Origin: Perilla frutescens
Taxonomy: Eukaryota; Streptophyta; Magnoliopsida; Lamiales; Lamiaceae
Length of the DNA stretch: 64,000 bases
Direction of reading: 5' to 3'
Assembly (NCBI GenBank): GCA_026008535.1
Contig: BRKX01000009.1
Location: 46,497,001-46,561,000, forward strand
Part shown: in pieces, positions 1-11,193 of the stretch
Layout of the letters: every line of letters starts with the position of its first letter
Numbering within the stretch: the stretch's first letter is position 1
Translations under genes and position numbers: made by a program
The notes under the pieces: generated by a model
The model's database searches: none
What the model was told of the DNA's origin: nothing
Seen by the model: only the letters and a program-made list of their open reading frames with translations

Positions 1-87
1 GTTTGGCAATAGAGAGCAAGCTCACGAAGGCAAATGTACAACAATAATGCAAGCTACTATACAACAGGGTATCTCAACTTCACTCAC

Positions 88-740
88 AGAGGAATTCGCC
101 AGCTCGAATCGTCAACCCGACTATACACATCAGTCAACTTAATAGGGGTCGACTCCCTCGGCAACCATGATCGCACGGCATTTTCCGACACCCGCATTCC
201 AGTCACTTTCTGGTCCGCATTCTCAACGGTGAACCGCGTCATCGTGCCGACTTCCCCACACTGCTTGCACGTGCCCCACCACTGCCCATCCGAATACCCG
301 CAATTCGAACAGACATGAACACTCCTACTCTTCCCCTTCTTCTTGATGCTGCTTCTAGCGCTACTGCTCCCCATCACATCACCGTACACTTTGCTACCAA
401 CTTCCATAATCGGTTGAATTTCAGCCTTCGCAGCACCAGGTTCTGGCTCTTTGCCGCCATTAGGTTCTCGCTTGGTGACGAGACGGCGCGTGGCGGGGTC
501 GTAAACAGTTTCAACAGCGGGAGTTTGTCGAGAAGTTGATTCGACCGGAGGCGGCGGAGTTGGGATGTGGAGAGAAGACCAGCCGTACGCAGTGGATTCA
601 TCGGCGGTGGTGGAGGAGTGGATTCGTTTGGGGAATCGAGTGTTGTTAGGGGATGTGCAGCAGGTGATGATGGGTTTAGGGTTTTGGATGGAGAGAAATC
701 GGAGGGTTTTGCAGAAGTGGAGTGATCGGAATGTATGCAT
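88..740 (-). CDS. RADA: RadA-like DNA repair/recombination protein, exon 1 (runs off the left edge)
   Basis: First coding exon of a plant homologue of bacterial RadA/Sms, an ATPase that promotes branch migration in homologous recombination; plant copies act in organelles. Residues 1-60 are rich in Ser, Thr, Arg and Pro with few acids, as in a plastid or mitochondrial transit peptide. Around residues 142-170 lies the RadA four-cysteine zinc finger: CSNCGYSDGQWWGTCKQCGE. The exon ends with DSSWRIPL, the point just before the RecA-like ATPase core (Walker A) in the family. A stop codon follows at once in frame, but the sequence there reads CCTCT|GTGAGTG, a good splice donor (GT at 86-87), so the stop lies in the intron. 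The remaining exons lie beyond position 1. Start chosen as the ATG at 740, which gives the targeting peptide. Looks intact as far as visible. Confidence 0.9.
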
Positions 741-787
741 TGCTTCAAACAGAGGATATTACGGTGATCGAGATAATTCAATTTGGG

Positions 788-804
788 GGTTAGGGTTTAT
801 AAAA
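788..804 (-). promoter_or_regulatory. Possible core promoter of the RadA-like gene (telo-box plus TATA-like)
   Basis: About 50-60 bases upstream of the RadA-like ATG the minus strand reads TTTTATAAACCCTAACC. It combines a TATA-like stretch with the telo-box AAACCCTA common in plant promoters of replication and growth genes. Short motifs like these occur by chance, so this is only a suggestion. Confidence 0.35.
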
Positions 805-830
805 GGGATTTTCTTATATTAATGCCCGGG

Positions 831-1164
831 AAAATTCGAAACAAGGGTTGATTTATCCCAAAATCCCAATATTGCGAAACAAAAAATAAATAAAGAAAAT
901 AAAGAAGAAGAAGAAGAAGAAGAAGAAGAAGAAGAAGAAATGTAACCTTTTTTTATCTTTTTCTAGTTTTGTAGTGCTAGAGAAGTGTGCATGCCAATTA
1001 AAGTTTATTATGGACGAGTACTTTCTATATATATATATATAAGTATATGAAGGTACTTCTAATTTTACTGATGTGTTGGATTTGATCAAAATATTAAGAT
1101 TGACATCTGGAGCAGCTTTCTGTTGCATGCCAAGATCGACATTTTATGTTACATGATCGCATAT
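831..1164. other. Host intergenic sequence with microsatellites
   Basis: No gene seen. Contains a GAA/GAAG microsatellite at about 901-940 and a short TA run at 1028-1041. The sequence is interrupted at 1165-1169 (GCATA) by the Sirevirus and resumes at 10836. Confidence 0.6.
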
Positions 1165-1169
1165 GCATA

Positions 1170-2088
1170 TGAAAAACACTAATCCGTGCTTATACGAGTT
1201 TTAGTTAACTGCTTAAAAATTGTTCTATGATATGTGTGGGACAGATGTAAGAACATAAAAGAATAAAACAGTAAAAACGCACGAGATAGTAACCCAGTTC
1301 GGTTCAAACAACCTACTCTGGGGCGATTGCTCCCAAACTTGAAGTTCCGACTGTTACTCCTTCGAAGAGTGTATTAAGGATCTTACACATACAAGCCTCC
1401 CGCCTTATGTCACCCGTTCTTCTCCTCAAACTCTTTCGCTAGCCGAAAGTTGTAAGATCCCCTCACAACCGTGACACTAGACTCCCTCTAGCTACCCACA
1501 ACTTCAACTTACAATCTCTCCCGAGATTGCGTACAAAACTGGAGTAAAAATCCCTTCACGTGTTTCACTCGAAAACACTAAAAACTAGTCTATCATGTTG
1601 AACATATTAATGAACAACTACTAGTTACAACGACCACAAACTGACTCTCAAACAATCTAAGAGAATTTAAACAAATATGAACGGTATCGATTGCTCCTCA
1701 ATTCGGTCTTCATATAGACTTTGGCGTCAATCACATCCGCCGCCAATAAGGTAAGTGGATTGTGGTTTGTGGTCTTCCAAACGTGTGTAGATACTCTCCA
1801 AGTGTAGTGGGGTTAATTCAGCACTGGATCTACACCATAAGGCAGTCAAACGAATTAATCTTGACCTTCCAAACATGTTCGGCGCAAGATCTTTCCAACA
1901 TGGAAACTGCCATAAATAGAGTGTCCATGGTTTTGTCTGGAACATAAGCTAGAACAGTTCACCAACTGTTCTTCTTTTCTTGCACAGCGGAAAACAAAGT
2001 TTCGTGGGACATACCCAGACACACATTATCAAACATATCTAGTCAATACAACAACATAAATACTTAGTGCATAATGGTGGCACTAACA
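1170..2088 (-). repeat. 3' LTR of the Sirevirus
   Basis: 919 bp, matching 9917-10835 almost base for base. In minus orientation it starts TGTTAGTGCCACC directly after the polypurine tract. The text around 1233-1251 and 1932-1956 carries variants of the GGGACAGA motif described in the findings. Confidence 0.95.
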
Positions 2089-2100
2089 ATCTCCCCATTT
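2089..2100 (-). other. Polypurine tract of the Sirevirus
   Basis: The minus strand reads AAATGGGGAGAT immediately before the LTR start TGTTAG. This is the classical Ty1-copia plus-strand primer. Confidence 0.85.
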
Positions 2101-2516
2101 GGCGTTCATGGTCGATAATTATCATCATGATCTGCACAACACTTGAATGAATCTCGCAGATCAAAAATATATAAAAAAGAGTGATATATTTTAAAAACTG
2201 TCAGAGACAGTTACAAGCACACTCTCCCTGAATCTGAACTTGGAGTGTCTTCATCACGATCAGAGCATTGTTTCGCAGTATAGCACTGCATTGTTAGTTG
2301 ATCAAAATATAATACAGACCAACGAAAATAAAGTGGGGGTAAACAGCATCCCCAATAAATTATTTGTTCAGAAACCAGCAAACATTAAAAAAAATGAGCA
2401 CCCGCTCAACACATCAGCAGCAACAGCAAAAAGACCATCATTCATCCACCCGTGGCCTTTGTTCACCAACATCCTTCTCCCCCTTAATTGTTGCCAGAAA
2501 CGGCAAACACCAATCT

Positions 2517-4659
2517 TCAGGCCAAGGAGGCAGCAGCATCATCATCATCAGCATCAGCCGGCTTATCAGCAGCTGGGACAGAGGAAGCACTTGGCACATC
2601 AAGCGGCGAGGCAAGTCCAAGGGCTCTGGCTCGGAGATCAATTAGCAAAGCCTCCAACTCCTGCTTCCTGGTTTTGAAAGTCCGAATAGACTTGCTCAGG
2701 AACACCACTTCACGTTCCAGAGACTTGATATGCCTATCAAAGAAAACAGAGGTGACAGAAAAAGAAGCAGCAGATCTGTCTGGGACAGATGTTGGCACAG
2801 GTCTCGAGCTTTCATCAGCACCACGGGCAGGAACATCTGGAGCATGCTGGGACGAGAATAGTTTGGCTGATTTTCAGAGGCTGCACAATAGGCGCATACA
2901 CATAATTGGCAGAGACAACATCGTGTTGGGCTATAATGATGCTAAAGATGAGGCCAGGATAGCCAACTGGCTGCTGGGCACGAGAGGATTCAGCATGAGC
3001 AAACACATGCTCAAATATGATCAGACCAAGGTTGAACTCGCGACGAGTCCCTACTTTAAATAGCAACAGAGCCATAGGCTTGCCCACAGTAGAATCATGG
3101 GTACTGGGCAACCAATTCCGAACGGCAACCTTGTGCAGTATCGAATACTTCACACTCAAATCCGAAGCTAACAAAGCACGTCCGGAGGGCCAAACACACC
3201 GACTGCCCCCAGTCAATTCCGATACTACTTCATTCATATCAAACACCGGTGCAGGGACAACAACATTCTCAAGGCTCAAAAACTCATTACTCACCGCAAG
3301 AAAAAAAAAAGCGATCCAATGACCTCGCACATAAACAGAAAAAACATGTTCATATGAAGCATCACGCATGCGCTTGGACAAGTTGGCATAAAATTCATGA
3401 ACTACAGTAGCAATAAATGGTGGTGCAGTATAAGCAGATTTCTCTAACCGGAGATCATGCAATAAAGAATCAACACCCGTCCCCTCTACATCTGACTTAA
3501 CCAAACAACGCTTGGAAACGAGTGAGTGACCAACAACAAGCTTGAATTGATTTTGGTGAAAGGCAGAGATAAACTTGAATCAAAGTCCTCTGAATCGGAA
3601 TCTGATATGTCCGGGACAGACTTAGGGACATCTTCTACTTCTTCTTCAGAGAGGGAAGGAGCTCTGGCTTGCTTCATCAGCGGGCGACGATGTCCCGACA
3701 TCAACCCCATCCTCTGCTCAGACACACTCTGTGTAACACGGTGAGCAGGAACAACATCAGGCTTCTTAGCCAAAGCCTTTTTCCCAGAGGGCTTCATCGA
3801 TTTGGGGGGTTTTGATGAAGACCTCTTCTAGCAGCAACTTTCTTGGATTTGGGGGTTTTCGAAGAAGTCACCTTCTTCATAGCAACCTTTGCCAACACCT
3901 TCGATTTCAAACTGGCGATAGGTGTGTCATCTTCATCATCAGACACCGGAGGAGTGACTGGAACATCTCTCAACTCTAACTTGCGTTTGGACCCGCGAGT
4001 CTTGGAGGAGGTAGCCTTTGGAGGTGGAACAGAATTAGTCTCCAGACTAGGAGAATTGTCATCGAGAAATGAGATATCAACATCTTCTTCACCTTGACCT
4101 TGATCAAGGGTTTCAGCAGCAGCAACAGGTGACACTTCACCTAGGGAAACTTGAACAGTGACAATTGGCGTGTCACTAAACACAGGAACGACATCAAGAA
4201 TAGACAGAGCTTGAACAAACTTCAGAGCATCAAGAAATGCAGTAAATTCTTCAATTGAGGTAGACTCTTCGCCAACAGCAGATGCGGTGACATCATCTTC
4301 ATCAGGGGCCAATGAGACTTCAGTACCTCCAACATTCTCTATAACAGCCGCAATTGAAGCATCCAAGATTTCCACAGATACCATGGGCGAGAGGATGGCC
4401 CTTCAGAAACCCTAGGAGAGGGTTGAACAGAGAGATCTATCTCAGACATAGACCTAGATGGCGAAATAGCAGAAGGTGCCACAGAAGCAAGAGCTTCGGA
4501 GGAAGCGGCAGATAGCTTCACAAGAGCAGGGACAGAGGCTATTGAAGAGGAGAACACAATTGGTTGAGAGAGCTCCGCTAACTGTCGTCGCAAGTCCTCT
4601 GTAGAAATCCTGGGTTTCTTGATTTGAGAGGGCTTAGAAGACACAGCTTTGTCCGCCAT
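2517..4659 (-). pseudogene. Third (post-pol) ORF of the Sirevirus with a putative plant transposon protein domain, frameshifted
   Basis: A coding region of about 700 codons between pol and the 3' LTR, in sense with pol. It is now in five overlapping pieces in different frames: 4659-4339, 4384-3794, 3797-3486, 3504-2815 and 2798-2517. The N-terminal third is low-complexity, rich in Ser, Ala, Pro and acids with Lys-rich patches. The 3504-2815 piece is globular and contains VHEFYANL, FSVYVRGHWIAF, NWLPSTHDSTVG and FNLGLIIFEHV. From memory this pattern resembles the domain called putative plant transposon protein (Pfam PF20167). The last piece looks like a short coiled coil. Sireviruses often carry an extra ORF here, usually called env-like. 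I see no signal peptide or membrane anchor, so I would not call this an envelope protein. Function unknown. Confidence 0.65.
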
Positions 4660-5051
4660 TGGAGTTCGAACAATTAAAAATAAACAAGCACTAGGGGGAG
4701 AAAGAGAGAGAGAGAGAGAGAGAATGACTTGAAAATTTTACAAAGATTCTATCTCTTTTGAAAAAATAAGGTTAAGACCTTAATTAGGAAATTCTAAAAG
4801 GAAATTTCCTTAACTCACTTATTCCACATACATCACCCCGCAGCTGGGTATGGGGAAGTGGAATCGATCGTGGTACGAAAAACAAGGCACTACTAGCCGT
4901 TGAAAAGTAACCGTTCCTTCATAGCAAAGACTGTCCGGGACAGATATTGGCACAACATTTCACAGACCATATTAACCATGGTCATTTTATACTCTCTATG
5001 CATACATTACTGACCAAGACTGTATAGAGAGTCTTCTCACATAGGAGAAGA
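4660..5051. other. Spacer between pol and the third ORF of the Sirevirus
   Basis: Non-coding spacer with a GA microsatellite at about 4701-4723. One of the best copies of the CTGTCCGGGACAGA motif lies at 4931-4955. It may act as leader for the downstream ORF. Confidence 0.6.
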
Positions 5052-6479
5052 TTAGAGAACACAAAGACCCAAGGAGGATCTTAATGTTTCAAACCTTGCA
5101 CTATCAAGTGTCTTAGTGAAGATATCCGCAAGTTGTGCCTCTGTTGCAACATAATCAATCACGAGAGATCCCTCTTCAACAAGCTCCCAGATAAAGTGGT
5201 GACGAATGTCTATGTGCTTAGTTCGAGAGTGCTGAACAGGATTCTTCGAAATGTTTATTGCACTCATATTATCACAGTATATGGTAAGAACAGATTGTGG
5301 GACACCATAGTCAAGCAACATTTGCTTCATCCACAAGAGTTGAGTACAACAATTCCCAGCAGCAATATATTCTGCCTTAGCAGTAGAAAGCGAGATAGAA
5401 TTCTGCTTCTTGCTAAACCATGAGACCATATTATTTCCAAGGAAAAAACATCCACCTGAGGTACTCTTCCGATCTTCAGTACATCCGACCCAATCTGCAT
5501 CACAAAACCCCACCAAACTAGGATTTGTATCATAAGAAAACCAAAGTCTCAACTCAGCTATACCTTTTACGTACTTGATTATGTTCTTGACATATTTCAA
5601 GTGACTTTCTTTGGGATCATATTGGTAGCGTGCACAAACTCCAACGCTGTAACTGATATCAGGCCGACTTGCAGTGAGGTACAGTAAGCTACCGATCATG
5701 CTTCGGTACAAGGTTTGCTCAATGGACACATCAGCTTCATCTTTGGTTAACTTCAAGTGAGTTCCCATAGGTGTTCTCTTTAGGCTGCTACTTTTCATGC
5801 CGAATTTAGTGATCAAATTCCTTGCATACTTTGTTTGAGACACAAAGATGCCATCATCCTTTTGCTTTACTTGAAGCCCCAGAAAATAGGTCATCTCACC
5901 AACCAAGCTCATCTCGAACTCAGATGTCATATCTTTGACAAACTCCTTCACCAATCTGTCTGACACAGATCCAAAGACAATATCATTGACATAAATCTGA
6001 ACAATGATCACTTCAGATTTTTCTCTTTTAACAAAGAGTGTTCGATCAGATCCTCCATGAACATAACCGTTCTCCAACAGAAACTTTGTGAGTCTCTCAT
6101 ACCAAGCGCGAGGGGCTTGTTTAAGTCCGTACAACGCCTTCTTCAATTTATACACATAATCAGGATTGTGAGGGTCTTCAAAGCCTTTAGGTTGACACAC
6201 AAAAATATCTTTGGATAAGTACCCATTTAGGAAGGCACTCTTTACATCCATTTGGTACAATTTGAACTTCATCCATGCAGCCATGGCGAGAAGCAACCTG
6301 ACATATTCAAGACGAGTAACTGGAGCAAACGTCTCGTCGAAATCCATACATTCAACTTGGGAATAACCTTGAGCCACAAGTCTTGCCTTATTTCTGGTTA
6401 TGTTCCCTTCTTTATCGGTTTTATTCTTGAAGATCCACTTCGTGTCGATCACATTTACACCTTTAGTATATGGAACCAA
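5052..6479 (-). pseudogene. Ty1-copia reverse transcriptase and RNase H (Sirevirus pol, C-terminal half)
   Basis: An open frame of 475 codons covering RT from the VNVIDTKWIFKNK block through FLNGYLSKDIFVCQPKGF to the RNase H blocks CDADWVGCTEDRKSTSG, AKAEYIAAGNCCTQLLWM and LADIFTKTL. The RT catalytic box, normally YVDD, reads YVND (near 5985), replacing the first of two essential metal-binding aspartates. The frame is cut off from the upstream part by a TAG just before position 6479, where family members have a tryptophan (NEVWDLV). Otherwise long and well conserved, so decay is recent. Confidence 0.95.
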
Positions 6480-6482
6480 ATC

Positions 6483-8149
6483 CTATACTTCATTTCTTTC
6501 AAATTGCAAGAGCTCTTCTTGCATGGCATGAATCCATCGATCATCTTGTAAGGCCTCTTTAACATTCGTGGGCTCAGTTGTAGAAGTGTAACAGACATTT
6601 GCAATCATCTCACGATAGTTCTTTCGAACTCCTCTGGTTCTAACTCCCTCACTCACATCACCAATGATGTCTGCTGCAGAATGATACTTCTGCACACCTT
6701 TTGAAGGTTTAAAACTATCCAGTTTTTCATTCCTCAACTCAGGCTGGTCATTGTGTTCCGAACTGTCTGGAACAGAAGCTGGCACATGAATGTTGACATC
6801 AATACTTTCCTCATCAATCTGGGCAACATATTCTTCCAGATCATTAACAACAATGTTAATAGACTCCATCACCGTCTTGGTCCTCTTGTTGAAAACTCGA
6901 TATGCCCGACTATTCCTCTAGTACCTGAGAAAAATGCATTCATCTCCTTTGGCATCAAACTTGCCAAGTTGCTCTCGGTCTCTTAACATATAGCAAGTAC
7001 TTCCGAAGATGTGTAAGTACTTTAAATTCAGTTTCTTCCCTTTCCATAGCTCGTAGGGAGTGACTCTTGTCTTGGGTCTGAAATACACCCAATTGATAAT
7101 ATGACATGATGTGTTCATCGCTTCTGCCTATAAGTTGTCAGGGACAGATTTTGCCTTCAACATGACTCGGCTCATTTCTTGAAGAGTCCGATTTTTCCTC
7201 TCAACAACACCATTTTGTTGAGGTGTTTTTGGTGCAGAAAACTCCTGAGCAATACCTCTTTCTTCACAAAAACATTTGAAATAAGTATTTTCAAATTCAC
7301 GCATGTGATCACTTCGAATTCTCATCACAGCTGTTGCTTTCTCCACTTCAAGCTTGAGACAAAGATTCTTGAATGTCTCAAAGGTTTCTCCCTTATCTCT
7401 AAAGAACTCAACCCATGTGAATCACGTGACGTTATCCACACATACAAAATAAACTTTTTCCGTCCAATACTTTCAGTTTGAACAGGCCCCATCAAATCCA
7501 TATGCAATAGCTCCAAAGCTTTTGAGGTGGTAATCTTCTTAACAGATTTATGTGACGTATGAATCTGTTTTCCCACTTGACATGGTCCACAAATTTTGCC
7601 ACGATCAATATCAAACTTCGGGACTCCATTCACAGCTTCTGTCTTCATGAGACATTGCATGTTTCTGTAACTCACATGGCCGAGCTTTTCATGCCATATG
7701 TTTGCTTCATCAAGCTGAGTTCTGAAGCAATTACCTTTCATGTTGAAAAGGTAACAATTATCCCTTGATCTGTCTCCATCCATTAGCAACACACATTCTT
7801 TATTCTTCACAAGACATTTGTCTCTAGTAAAATGGTCCAAGAGACCTTGATCGCAGAGTTGGCTTACCCTAATTAAGTTAGCTTTTAGTCCTTCAACAAG
7901 CAGAACATCCTCCAAGTTGAGCATTCCTTCAACATTTAGATGACCACGGCCAAGTACTCTTCCCTTAACACCGTCTCCAAAAGTAACGGATTGATAAGAA
8001 CAATACTTTTGAATATTCTTCAGCATACTGGCATCTCCAGTCATGTGCCGTGAGCATCCGCTGTCAAAGTACCAGCTGGTCTTTGCATGAATATTGAGGG
8101 CAGTGTGAACAATATAGTTCCTGTGATTGTTCCAGGATCTGTTCCGCAC
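6483..8149 (-). pseudogene. Ty1-copia protease and integrase (Sirevirus pol, N-terminal half), frameshifted
   Basis: 8149-7325 holds the aspartic protease active site WYFDSGCSRHMTGD, the integrase zinc-binding HHCC region (HEKLGHVSYRNMQC to CGPCQVGKQ) and the first catalytic aspartate (LLHMDLMGPVQ). After a frameshift, 7346-7128 contains RSDHMREFENTYF and TPQQNGVVERKNRT with the second Asp and the Glu. 7118-6918 (FRPKTRVTPYELWKGKK) and 6872-6483 continue the integrase C-terminus and linker. At least three frameshifts or stops separate the pieces, so no functional polyprotein can be made. Confidence 0.95.
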
Positions 8150-8212
8150 AGTTCTTCTTTTGGAATTCAGGTCATTCTGAGATAGTCATTTCCTTCTCAT
8201 TCTTCTGAGATC

Positions 8213-8262
8213 ATTGATGTAGTTCCTACAGTATGGTTGAATGTGACCAAGTTTTTCACAGT
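8213..8262 (-). other. Second gag zinc knuckle of the Sirevirus, out of frame with gag
   Basis: The minus strand encodes CHYCEKLGHIQPYC, a CX2CX4HX4C knuckle. It lies past the present end of the gag frame (8378), so a frameshift near 8380 separates it from the first knuckle. Two knuckles fit the Sirevirus gag type. Confidence 0.8.
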
Positions 8263-8377
8263 AGTGGCAGACAACTCCAATCTTTCGAGGCTGTGACTTT
8301 TGAGGCTGTGGCTTCTTGATCTCTGGTTTAGTTTCAGGTTCAGGAACAGATTCATCATGCGTTCCAGATGTTTGTCC

Positions 8378-9829
8378 TTAACAGAAATGGTCAAAAACCT
8401 TCCCACCAGTGTATCCAAGTCCTGTATGATCCTGCGGACTTTTTCCTTTAGAAAGGATGTCATCAAGCTGAGATGATCCAGAGTTCATCATCTTGACGAG
8501 CTTCTTTAGATGAAGCAGTTCACCATTCTGAGAGTGAGAATTGTTTCTTGATTGTTGAAGATCATTCTGCAACTCACTGAGGCGCATGGACAGACTATCT
8601 CTTTCTTTAATGAGATCACCATTCTCTTTCATCAGCCCTTTATTGACTTTTACCACCATGATCCAAATCTCATGAAGCTTTTTGTATGCTTCTATGGTAG
8701 ACTCTTCAGTGAATTCTTCATCGTCACTGTATTCGGAAACATTGTCATTCTGTCTGTCAGAGACAGAATTAGGCACAGGTTCTTTATGAGAATATGTCAT
8801 GAAAGCAATAGGATTGCTCATGCATATTTTATCACTCTCACTATCATCTAGACCATCACTTTCACTAAGAGTGGAACTGTAGGATTTATTCTTCTTATTT
8901 AGGGTGTTAGCACATTCAGCTTGATAGTGCCCAAGACCACCACATTCTCTACACTTGACCTCCTTATGTTTTTCTTCAATGGAATCTTCATCTTTAGATC
9001 TCCGAGGTTTGGAAAATCTGTTCTTGACAGAATTGTTCTGTGAAGACTTCTCATAACATTTGATAAATTTTGAGAAATTCTTTGTCAGCAAGGCAATTGA
9101 CTCAGCCAGATCATGTTTGTCAGAGACATTACTCGACACATCAGAACTGGAGCCGGCTTGAAAAGCTATGCTTTTCTTCTGAACTGTCTCTTCATCTATT
9201 AGTCCCATTTCAAAAGTCCTCAGGGACCCCATTAGCTCCTGTAACTTCATCTTGGTCACGTCCTTGGCCTCTTTGATTATCGTGACTTTGTATGCGAATC
9301 TCTTGGGAAGAGATCGCAGAACTTTCCGCACAAGTCTCTCCTCAGAGATGGCATCACCAAGTGCAAAGCTTTCATTAGCTATGTCACAAATCTTGGTGTT
9401 GAAATCATCAAGCTTTTCACCTTCATCCATTCGAAGATTCTCAAATCTGGTAGTAAAAAGCTGCATACGAGATGCACGAACACTGCTCGTTCCTTCGAAA
9501 GTAGTTTGAAGGATATCCCATGCATCTTTTGCCTTGTCACATATGGAGATGAGTTTGAACACGTTCATGTCCACTGCAGAGAAGATGGCGTTCATGGCTT
9601 TAGCATTCAGCCCCATGATCTGATAATCAGCATTGCCAAACTCTTCTTCTGGCTTCTGCACCGCTTTGCCTTTCTCATCCCTCTTGGTAGGAGGCTTCCA
9701 CCCTTCACTCACCATCTTCCAGACACGCTCATCAATTGAGCGAATGAAAGCTGTCATTCTAGCTTTCCAATAGGCATAGTTATTGCCATCAAGGAGCGGA
9801 GGTTACACCGTCGAGGATCCTTCTTTCAT
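8378..9829 (-). pseudogene. Sirevirus gag (UBN2-type capsid) with one in-frame stop
   Basis: The frame opens with an ATG at 9829 (MKEGSSTV), hits TAA at 9805-9803, and continues as PPLLDGNNYAYWKARMTAFI through the UBN2-type capsid region (ISICDKAKDAWDILQTTFEG, FTTRFENLRMDEGEKL, FNTKICDIANESFALGD). The zinc knuckle CRECGGLGHYQAEC lies near 8945-8900, and a Gln/Asn/Ser-rich tail with coiled-coil character follows. Gag packages element RNA into particles. Apart from the N-terminal stop and the frameshift near 8380 it is long and well preserved. Translation could start internally at 9757 (MTAFIRS), but the true start is judged to be 9829. Confidence 0.9.
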
Positions 9830-9900
9830 TGAATCTATCTCAGCAAAACAACACAAAAACACGGATTAATACCTCAAGATCAACCTTGAATACAGGCAAC

Positions 9901-9915
9901 CCGCTCTGGTGCCAA
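9901..9915 (-). other. Primer-binding site of the Sirevirus
   Basis: The minus strand reads TTGGCACCAGAGCGG one base downstream of the 5' LTR. It is a variant of the usual copia initiator-Met-tRNA complement TGGTATCAGAGC. Confidence 0.75.
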
Positions 9916-9916
9916 T

Positions 9917-10835
9917 TGAAAAACAGTAATCCGTGCTTATACGAGTTTTAGTTAACTGCTTAAAAATTGTTCTATGATATGTGTGGGACAGATGCAAGAA
10001 CATAAAAGAATAAAGCAGTAAAAATGCACGAGATGGTAACCCAGTTCGGTTCAAACAACCTACTCTGGGGGGATTGCTCCCAAACTTGAAGTTCCGACTG
10101 TTACTCCTTCGAAGAGTGTATTAAGGATCTTATACATACAAGCCTCCCGCCTTATATCGCCCGTTCTTCTCATCGAACTCTTTCGCTAGCTGAAAGTTGT
10201 AAGATCCCCTCACAACCATGACACTAGACTCCCTCTAGCTACCCACGACTTCAACTTACAATCTCTCCCGAGATTGCATACAAAACTGGAGTAAAAATCC
10301 ATTCACGTGTTTCACTCGAAAACACTCAAAACTAGTTTATCATGTTGAACATATTAATGAACAACTACTAGTTACAATGACCAAAAACTAACTCTCAAAC
10401 AATCTAAGAGAATCTAAACAAATATGAGCGGTATCGATTGCTCCTCAATTTGGTCTTCATATAGACTTTAGGGTCGATCACATCCGTCGTCAATAAGGTA
10501 AGTGGATTGTGGTTTGTGGCCTTCCAAATGTGTGTAGATACTCTCCAAGTATAGTGGGGTTAATTTAGCACTGGATCTACACCATAAGATAGTCAAACAA
10601 ATTAATCTTGACCTTCTAAACATATTCGGCGCAAGATCTTTCCAACATGGAAATTGCCATAAATAGAGTGTCCCTGGTTCTGTCTGGGACATAAGCTGGA
10701 ACAGTTCATAAACTGTTCTTCTTTTTTTGCACAACGGAAAACAAAGCTTCGTGGGACATACCCAGGCATACATTGTCGAACATATCTCGCCAATATAATA
10801 ACACAAATACTTAGTGCATAACGGTGGCACTAACA
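9917..10835 (-). repeat. 5' LTR of the Sirevirus
   Basis: 919 bp, the partner of 1170-2088. Its outer edge is followed by the duplicated target GCATA at 10836-10840. Confidence 0.95.
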
Positions 10836-10842
10836 GCATATT

Positions 10843-11181
10843 TGTTGTTTTAAATTTTATAGTCTTGTATTTGATGAAATTGACTAAAGATGTAAGCTCT
10901 GTTTAGCATATTTGGAAGAAAAAGTGTATCCAATTTTATTCTAACAACTCAACTTAATGTAACAGTGCGAAGGGAGTATATATAGCTCGACTAATGAAGA
11001 TAGGAGCTCTAGAATGTTCTATATCAGCTACGGTACAAAAGGAAACTTGATACACAGCTGTTTGTGGTCCATGCATTCGCATATAAGTGAGTGCCACGTA
11101 GGATTCATCTTTTATTCAAGCATAATGATGCATAGTATTATTCTGCTGCATGCATGCCTTCTTGCTGCATTCCTTCCTTCA
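10843..11181 (-). repeat. Possible 3' LTR of the old copia remnant
   Basis: On the minus strand a purine-rich GCGGGGAGCTCT (11182-11193) follows the RNase H coding end. TGAAGGAAGG could then open an LTR that ends ...AACA near 10843. A TATA-like GAGCTATATATACTCC lies inside (about 10975-10990), as expected of an LTR promoter. There is no second LTR to compare with, so the call is tentative. Confidence 0.4.
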
Positions 11182-11193
11182 AGAGCTCCCCGC

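Larger units (their letters stand above)
1170..10835 (-). mobile_element. Complete Sirevirus-type Ty1-copia LTR retrotransposon
   Basis: A 9.67-kb element in minus orientation. It has two 919-bp LTRs beginning TGTTAGTGCC and ending TTTTTCA, a primer-binding site, a polypurine tract and a perfect 5-bp target duplication GCATA (1165-1169 and 10836-10840). Gene order on the minus strand is gag, protease, integrase, reverse transcriptase, RNase H, as in Ty1-copia, followed by a long extra ORF. The gag type (UBN2-like with two zinc knuckles) and the additional post-pol ORF point to the Sirevirus (SIRE/Maximus) lineage; the lineage call is inference. The reading frames carry several stops and frameshifts, and the RT active-site aspartate is changed, so this copy is dead. 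The LTRs remain very similar, differing by scattered point changes. Confidence 0.95.

Noticed and set aside
34..318. Plus-strand open frame of 94 codons at the left edge
   Set aside because: Antisense to the RadA-like exon, whose zinc finger is unmistakable; no homology of its own.
853..1128. Minus-strand frame with a long phenylalanine run
   Set aside because: Translation of the GAA microsatellite.
3843..4097. Plus-strand open frames over the Sirevirus third ORF and gag
   Set aside because: Shadows of the minus-strand coding regions.
9901..9915. tRNA gene fragments at primer-binding sites
   Set aside because: Only 12-15 bases complementary to tRNA 3' ends; no tRNA cloverleaf was seen anywhere in the window.
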